Part shown: in pieces, positions 58,601 through 64,000 of the stretch
Layout of the letters: each line of letters begins with the position of its first letter
Position numbering within the stretch: the stretch's first letter is position 1
NCBI GenBank assembly: GCA_022749755.1
Contig: CM040448.1
Coordinates: 7,376,481 to 7,440,480, forward strand
Origin: Azadirachta indica
Lineage: Eukaryota > Streptophyta > Magnoliopsida > Sapindales > Meliaceae
Length of the DNA: 64,000 nucleotides
Direction: 5' to 3'
Program-made: the position numbers and the translations under genes
Notes under the pieces: model-generated
Database searches by the model: none
Seen by the model: the letters and a program-made list of their open reading frames with translations, nothing else
What the model was told of the DNA's origin: nothing

Positions 58601-60465
58601 TTGAACTTGAATGTGATGCATCAGGATTGGGCATTGGGGCTATTCTTATGCAGGAAAAGAGGCCAATTGCTTACTTTAGTGAAAAGCTCCATGGCGCCTC
58701 ATTGAATTATCCTACTTACGACTAAGAGCTTTATGCTTTGGTTAGAGCTTTGGAAAATTGGCAGCATTACTTATGGCTTAAGGAATTTGTTATTCATACT
58801 GACCATCAATCTTTGAAGTTCATTAAAAGTCAAGGTAAGTTGAACAAACGACATGCCAAATGGGTCGAATTTATTGAGACTTTTTCTTATGTGATTAAAT
58901 ACAAGCAAGGTAAAGATAATGTTGTGGCTGATGCACTTTCAAGGAGGTATACTTTACTTAATGCTTTAGATGCAAGAATGCTTGGATTTGAACATATTAA
59001 AACTCTTTATGATGATGATACTGACTTTTCTAGCATTTTCAAAGCATGTGAGAAAGCTGCATATGGTAAGTTCTATAGAATAAATGGGTTTTTGTTTAAA
59101 GAAAATAAATTGTGCATACTTATTTGTTCTCTGAGAGAATTGCTTGTAAAAGAGTCTCATGGGGGTGGTTTAATGGGACATTTTGGCATTACAAAAACTT
59201 TAGACACTTTAGATGAACACTTCTATTGGCCTAAAATGAAAAATGATGTGCAAAAAGTTTGTGATAGATGTGTTGTGTGCAAACAAGCTAAATCTAAAGT
59301 TTTAAATCAAGGTTTGTATACTCCTTTACCTGTTTCTAGTGAACCTTGGACTAATATTTCCATGGATTTTGTTTTGGGTTTACCTAGATCGAAAAAGGGA
59401 AAAGATTCTATTTTTGTAGTGGTTGATAGGTTTTCCAAGATGTCACATTTTATACCTTGTAGTAAAACTGATGATGCCACTAATATTGCAAATCTGTTCT
59501 TTAGGGAAGTAGTGCGTTTGCATGGCATTCCAAAAACTATAGTTAGTGATAGAGATGTGAAGTTTCTAAGTCATTTTTGGAAAGTTTTGTGGAGTAAATT
59601 GGGTACTAAATTGTTATATTCTACTACTTGTCACCCACAAACTGATGGTCAAACAGAAGTTGTGAATAGGACTTTGGGAACTTTGTTGCGTGCTATTGTC
59701 CAAAAGAATTTGAAGAATTGGGAAGAGTGTATTCCATTTGTTGAATTCGCATATAATAGAGTTGTGCATTCTACTACTGGTTTTTCACCATTTGAAATTG
59801 TTTATGGTTTTAACTCACTAACCCCTTTGGATTTAGTTCCTTTACCTTGTGATGAAAGAACTAGCTTAGATGGGAAAACAAAGGCAGAATTAGTGAGAAA
59901 ACTACATGCAGATGTGCGCAAGAACATTGAAAAGAAGAATCAACAAATTACAAGCCAAGTAAACAAAGGACGAAGGCGCGTTGTATTCGAGCCTGGTGAT
60001 TGGGTTTGGGTACATATGCGAAAGGAAAGGTTTCCAACTCAAAGGAAGTCAAAGCTACATCCAAGAGGAGATGGTCCCTTTCAAGTTGTTGAGAAGATCA
60101 ATGATAATGCCCATAAATTGGATCTTCCTGGTGAGTATACTGTGAATACAACTTTTAATGTGGCTGATCTTTCTCCTTTTGATGTAGATGGTGAAGATTC
60201 GTGGACGAATCATCTTGAGGAGCGAGGGAATGATGCAAATACGGATGCACACAAGAGCAATGATCCAATTCAGCTACCTAATGGTCCCGTTACAAGAGCA
60301 AGAATGAAGAAATTCAAAGATGCATTGAATGAGATGATTCAAGGTTTGTGGGATGATCTTACAACAATTCAAGAGTGTAAGAAAGAGTCAAATATCAAGC
60401 TTGGACTTCAAGACAATAATCAGAGCTTGGTAACATTGACACAAGTACAAGAAGGCAAAACCTGA
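55642..60465 (+). pseudogene. gag-pol polyprotein of family-A copy 2 (five in-frame stops)
   Basis: A single frame of 1608 codons including the final stop, with no frameshift. Premature stops lie at codon 4 (55651-55653), 56497-56499, 57055-57057, 57685-57687 and 58723-58725. The natural stop at 60463 lies inside the 3' LTR. Domains in order: gag; zinc knuckle CFKCQGIGHYKRDC; protease [12 protein letters not shown] with YFDDILVYS; RNase H ([12 protein letters not shown]); integrase zinc finger ([20 protein letters not shown]) and core ([25 protein letters not shown]); then [18 protein letters not shown] and the LTR-encoded tail [19 protein letters not shown]. Compared with copy 1, four of the five stops are C to T or G to A changes. 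All catalytic motifs except the unusual protease DGG look normal. Confidence 0.93.
60217..60230 (+). promoter_or_regulatory. Polypurine tract within the pol frame
   Basis: GAGGAGCGAGGGAA immediately before the 3' LTR, translated as part of LEERGN. It would prime plus-strand DNA synthesis. It therefore serves as both coding sequence and primer. Confidence 0.75.
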
Positions 60466-61080
60466 AGATTAAAGCTTCTACGGAATTCAACTTCTCAAAT
60501 TTGTATAAGACCATATTCGAACGATGTCTCAAGGCTAAGCAAGCATGTTCAAGTTCTTTTAATTGCAGTTCGAATCAGATCGTCATCATGATGCAAGTTT
60601 CGGATTCCATGTGCCAGTTTGGGCTAAGTTGCTGTTCAACCCCATCATCTATTTTAGTCTTATTTATAAACATATATTTATAATTTGTTATGTGTTTGGG
60701 CTGTTAATGGTAATTATTAAGCCCAAATTCAGTTTATTTTATTTAAAGTTAGAATAAGTTTAATTTTGTGGCCAAACACTCCAATTAGGGTTACTTATCT
60801 CCTGTACCCTTATATATTCAGCCACATGCTCCCATGGAGGCAGCAATTACTTTTCTTGAATGAAATTAAATTGAGAGTGTTTTCTCTTATTTTGATTTTT
60901 GCTTGAATCAAGGTTCTTACAATCAAAGCTAATTACTTTGAGGGTATTTATTTTAAAGTTCTATTTCACAAGTTGAAATTGGGTTACAGACTTGGGTGAA
61001 TCTGATTTAGCTTTCCAAGAAGTTGCTTCCATGCGTAAAGATATTGGGTCTCAAGTTTAATATACTCGGGGTTCGTGTCA
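60231..61080 (+). repeat. 3' LTR of family-A copy 2
   Basis: 850 bp, partner of 53959-54808; its tip reads GTTCGTGTCA against GTTCGTATCA in the 5' LTR. Codes for the last ~78 residues of pol (to 60465). Confidence 0.93.
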
Positions 61081-61159
61081 ACTTGTTTTCTAGTTCGTAG
61101 GGTGCATATAACAATTGATTGAAGAGTTTTTAGAGCAAGTCATCTAATGGGTTCTTATA

Positions 61160-62475
61160 ATGAAGTATTATACTTTGAGGGTAGGTTTTGTGTTCCTAAC
61201 AATGAGGACATAAAGCATGAAATTTTAATAAAGGCGTATAATTCTTCGTATACTGTCCATCCTGCTAGCACAAAGATGTATCAATAGCTTAGAACAATTT
61301 ATTGGTGGGTTAATATGAAAAAAGAGATTACAAAATTTGTTGAGCAATGTCTGACATGTTAACAAATCAAGGCTGAACATCAAAGACCATCTGGGTTTTT
61401 GAAAGATTTATTAGGCCAAAATAGAAATAAGAATGCATAGCTATGGATTTTGTTGTGGGGTTACCAAAGACACAGAAAGGTTATAATGCAGTTTGGGTGA
61501 TTTTCAATAGATTGACAAAGTCTGCACATTTTATTCTCGTCAATACTACTTATTTCATGGATAAGTATGCAAAATTGTATTCGGATGAGATTGTAAGATT
61601 GTATGGTGTATCAATTTCTATTGTCTTTAATAGAGATCTGCGATTCACCTCAATATTTTGAAAGGGTTTGCATAAAGCCATGTGGACCAAGTTAAACTTC
61701 AGCATGACATTCCACCTACAAATCGATGGACGATCAGAAAAGACTACCCAAATTATGGAGGATATGTTGCGAGCTTGTGTAATGGATTTCAAGGGTAGCT
61801 AGGACAAACACTTGACATTGATAGAGTTCACATATAATAATAGTTATCAATCTATAATTGGTATGGCTCTTTATGAAGCTCTTTATGGAAGAAAGTGTAG
61901 ATCTCTAGTGGATTGTGATGAAGTTGGTGAAAGGAACGTCTTAGAATTGAAGCTTGTCCAACAAACATGTCAAGTGATTGAAAATATAAGAGAAAGAATG
62001 AAAGTGGCACAAAATAGACAAAAGAGTTATGCTGATAATAGAAGAAAAAGATTGGAGTTTCTCGTGGCGATAAAGCATTCCTAAGGGTTGCTCTAATGAA
62101 GGGTGTCATGAAATTTGACAAGAAGGGAAAATTAAGTCCAAGGTTTATTGGCCCTTTTGAGATACTTGAAAGGGTTGGAGACGTGGCTTATTGGCTTGCT
62201 TTTCCTCCATCATTATTTGGAGTTCATAACGTCTTTTACGTGTCTATGCTATAGAAGTATGTCCATAACTCAGAGTATATGATAAGATATGAGCCACTCC
62301 ATCTACGAGTTGATCTTACCTACGAAGAGCAATTCCATCTAAAGAACAAGTATTGTGTATTAGGAAGATACCTTTTGTGAAAGTCTTGTGGCAAAACTAT
62401 TTTATGGAGGAGGCAACATGGAAACGAGAGGAAGAAATGCGAATGAAGTGTCCTCCCCTCTTCGAGTGACAAGTA
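61160..62475 (+). pseudogene. Integrase and C-terminal domain of the Del/Tekay-like element
   Basis: Resumes with YFEGRFCVPNNEDIKHEIL and YNSSYTVHPASTKMYQ, stop, then the zinc-finger end KFVEQCLTC. Integrase core: MDFVVGLPKTQKGYNAVWVI holds the first Asp. The second site reads SIVFNRDLRF where the clade has SDRD, so the catalytic Asp is Asn. IEFTYNNSYQSIIGMALYEA, LYGRKCRS and RQKSYADNRRKRLEF follow in order, with stops and shifts. A tail EEATWKREEEMRMKCPPLFE ends the chromodomain-like region. Inactive. Confidence 0.85.
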
Positions 62476-62501
62476 AGTGAATTTTGAGGACGAAATTCTT
62501 T

Positions 62502-62516
62502 AAGGAGAGGAGAAAT
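62502..62516 (+). promoter_or_regulatory. Polypurine tract of the Del/Tekay-like element
   Basis: AAGGAGAGGAGAAAT, directly before TGTAACACCCC. It follows GAGGACGAAATTC, the usual phrase at the end of Del/Tekay pol. Confidence 0.75.
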
Positions 62517-63206
62517 TGTAACACCCCTCAACAGTGCGAGATCTATTTACCTATGCATGTATATTATATGTTAATACTTAGAAAGATTAATTGATTCTTA
62601 GTGTTGGGTTGTAGACTTTAGAAGTATTTTACAAGTATTATAAGGATGAATATAGTATTAAGTATGAGCTTATTTAGTAAAACCTAAAATGCAAGCTTAA
62701 GAATTAATGATGGTTGTTAGAAAGAGAAAACATTATGAAAATCTAATTATCTAAGCCCATTTTTAAGGAGTCCAACTCCTAAAATGGATGGTTGAGATTT
62801 GGTTAAGTATTAGATATAACAACTAAATCAATGGTTTAGGATGAATGGTTTCAACTAATAAAATGGATGGTTGAGATTTGATTAAGTGTTAGGCATAAAA
62901 ATCAAATCAATGATCTAAAATTGATTGCTTTTAATTACTAAAATGGATGGTTTTGATTACCCTATACAAAAGCTGGCTTTCTTGACAGAAGGGTTAGTGA
63001 CAGAAATGACTTCTGTCACAAAGCTGTGATATAATTCTATTAAGAATATCTACACTAAAATTAGAGTATGTTTTTAGGAATATTGTGATAAAAGAATGTC
63101 AAAATTATATGACATATTACTCTTGACAGAACAACAAAAATTTTTACTCAGTCACACAATGTCGTTTAATGAAATTGTCAAATATTAAGTCATTTCCTTC
63201 AAACAA
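62517..63206 (+). repeat. 3' LTR (possibly partial) of the Del/Tekay-like element
   Basis: Begins TGTAACACCCC. The far end is not fixed because a MULE begins at 63216 and may cut it. It includes a ~79-bp tandem repeat (next entry) and a 9-bp inverted repeat GTGACAGAA / TTCTGTCAC at 62997-63019. Confidence 0.65.
62778..62960. repeat. ~79-bp tandem repeat in the Tekay-like LTR
   Basis: AAAATGGATGGTTGAGATTT starts two units (near 62779 and 62859); a third start, AAAATGGATGGTTTTGATTA, follows near 62939. Units share TTAAGT(A/G)TTAG and AAATCAATG. Confidence 0.75.
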
Positions 63207-63215
63207 AAAATGAAA

Positions 63216-64000
63216 GGGAAATTTACTAAAATGTCCACTGTTCACTCCATGTTTTTTAAAATGACCACTGTTCAATGTTGTTTTTAAAAATGACCAATAA
63301 ATTTTTAAAACTTCTTTTTCTTGTCCAGTTTCTTTTTCTTTCTTCTTTCTTCTTCAGTTTTTTCTACTACAAACTCATTTTTTCATTCTATTTCAATTGA
63401 AGGAAATCAACCAAGCATTAAAGTACAAGTAAGTGGGTGATTTTAATTTGAAAAATAAAGGAAGAAAATTTGTTAAAAATGTAAAACTTGATGTTGTTTG
63501 TATATATTTTGAGATTATAGTGATAGAAATCGTTATTGAGGTATGTGTAGGTTGTTTGGATTGTTTGGTTTAGATGATTGAGAGAAAAAAAATAAAAACT
63601 AAGATTTTGAGAACAAATCTGCGACGTAATTTCGATCATGGACGATTTTTTCTTTATGATCGAAAGTTAGTTTCGATTATGAGGAAAAAATTTCTATGCT
63701 CAAAAGTAACATTTGATCATGAGTATTTTTTTGTATGATCGAAACTAATTTTCGATCACGAGGAAAAAAATCACTTGTGATCAAAAGTTACCTTCGATCA
63801 AGGGTAAATGATTGTGATTGAAAGTTTCTTTGGAGCACGGGTAAAATTTGCTATTTGCCCCTAATTTTAAGTAGAATTTGAACAACTTTTGTTTTTCTTA
63901 AATGATGAAAAATTATCTTTAGTTAGAATTGTGTATGTAATATTGTTAACAATGTTGAGTTTTTGTATAGTTATAGCAGAGCCACTAACGATAGTTATTG
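63216..64000 (+). mobile_element. Left end of a second Mutator-like element (continues beyond the window)
   Basis: Starts GGGAAATTTACTAAAATG, then CACTGTTCAC, as at the ends of the large MULE. Next comes a C/T-rich tract (63310-63365). Then at 63625-63830 comes a cluster of TTTCGATCATG-type motifs in both orientations (ATTTCGATCATGGACG, TATGATCGAAAGTTAG, TTTTCGATCACGAGG). The plan is the same as 13340-13960, so it is a related MULE. A 9-bp candidate duplication AAAATGAAA (63207-63215) cannot be confirmed without the other end. Confidence 0.65.

Larger units (their letters stand above)
53959..61080 (+). mobile_element. Ty3/gypsy LTR retrotransposon, family A, copy 2 (full length)
   Basis: Two 850-bp LTRs (53959-54808 and 60231-61080), both TG..CA, with a perfect 5-bp duplication ACTTG (53954-53958 and 61081-61085). 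The primer site TGGTATCAGAGC is at 54812-54823 (initiator Met-tRNA). A purine tract (60217-60230) precedes the 3' LTR. By eye the LTRs differ at about 12 sites, all transitions, roughly 1.4%, so the insertion is recent. One gag-pol frame is broken only by in-frame stops. Pol wording resembles the CRM-type chromovirus lineage. Confidence 0.93.
53276..61159 (+). mobile_element. LTR-like insertion, family C, split by family-A copy 2 (boundaries approximate)
   Basis: The host pol stops near ATGAAGTAA (53267-53275) and resumes at ATGAAGTAT (61160-61168). Without the nested family-A element the insert is ~0.76 kb. Near its start it reads TTSRIKRMKEAL, stop, GLIMK, which resembles the GPxTRARxKxxxxAL tail coded at the start of the family-A and B LTRs. 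This suggests a solo LTR of a third, related family. The 9-bp rather than 5-bp flank match and lack of a clear CA end leave room for another origin. Confidence 0.45.
35871..63206 (+). mobile_element. Broken Del/Tekay-like Ty3/gypsy element, host of a nest of insertions
   Basis: Its coding parts stay in order on the plus strand through all interruptions: gag (35871-36914), zinc knuckle and protease (49672-50260), RT (50400-50933), RT end and RNase H (52276-53275), integrase and chromodomain-like tail (61160-62470), purine tract AAGGAGAGGAGAAAT and 3' LTR from 62517 starting TGTAACACCCC. That start is typical of Del/Tekay chromoviruses. The 5' LTR and gag N-terminus are missing at the junction with the copia remnant. 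It is dead: stops, frameshifts, an altered protease motif and an integrase Asp to Asn change. Confidence 0.82.

Noticed and set aside
15831..61080. Integrated plant pararetrovirus (caulimovirus-type)
   Set aside because: LTRs, target duplications, an integrase and tRNA primer sites show Ty3/gypsy retrotransposons. No movement protein or coat-type pararetrovirus gene is seen.

Overview
The window looks like a transposon-rich stretch of a flowering-plant nuclear genome, most likely a dicot. It is very AT-rich. It holds one two-exon receptor kinase gene with consensus GT/AG splice sites and a TATA box. The rest is plant-type transposable elements: Mutator-like elements (MULEs), several Ty3/gypsy lineages and one Ty1/copia remnant. 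No prokaryotic or organellar genes, tRNA, rRNA or CRISPR array were seen.

Layout. 1-5150 is gene-poor and holds a degenerate inverted-repeat element (about 1990-3240). 5211-8142 is the one apparently functional host gene, a leucine-rich-repeat receptor-like kinase of the MIK2-like subfamily XII/XI type, with one intron. 8200-13330 is AT-rich. It carries three copies of a ~0.3 kb repeat, a small non-autonomous MULE with a perfect 10-bp target duplication (10510-11395), and a possible relic of a small secreted-peptide gene.

13340-33779 is a ~20.4 kb MULE with terminal inverted repeats and an 8-9 bp target duplication. It carries a decayed transposase (+), a decayed ULP1-type (C48) cysteine protease gene with a DUF1985 domain (-), and many copies of the palindrome-prone motif TTTCGAGCATG / CATGCTCGAAA. 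One cluster is a ~2 kb satellite-like array with a ~508-bp higher-order period. A 7.1 kb Ty3/gypsy element (family A, minus strand, TSD CACAT) sits inside the MULE.

34340-63210 is a nest of retrotransposons. A copia remnant abuts a broken Del/Tekay-like gypsy element (+). That element's gag is split by a deleted family-A LTR and by a 12.8 kb Athila/Tat-like element (-). The Athila/Tat-like element itself contains a family-B gypsy element (+) and a solo family-A LTR. The Tekay reverse transcriptase is split by an unclassified 1.3 kb insert. Its RNase H/integrase junction is split by another LTR-like insert (family C), which contains a complete-length family-A element (+, 53959-61080, TSD ACTTG). 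From 63216 a second MULE begins, with matching ends and a variant motif, TTTCGATCATG.

None of the transposon genes looks intact. Each carries stop codons, frameshifts, lost catalytic residues or deletions. The gypsy families A, B and probably C share one design: the last ~80 codons of pol lie inside the 3' LTR. Element boundaries were read by eye from target duplications and LTR ends. Family and clade names are from motif recognition, not from a database search.
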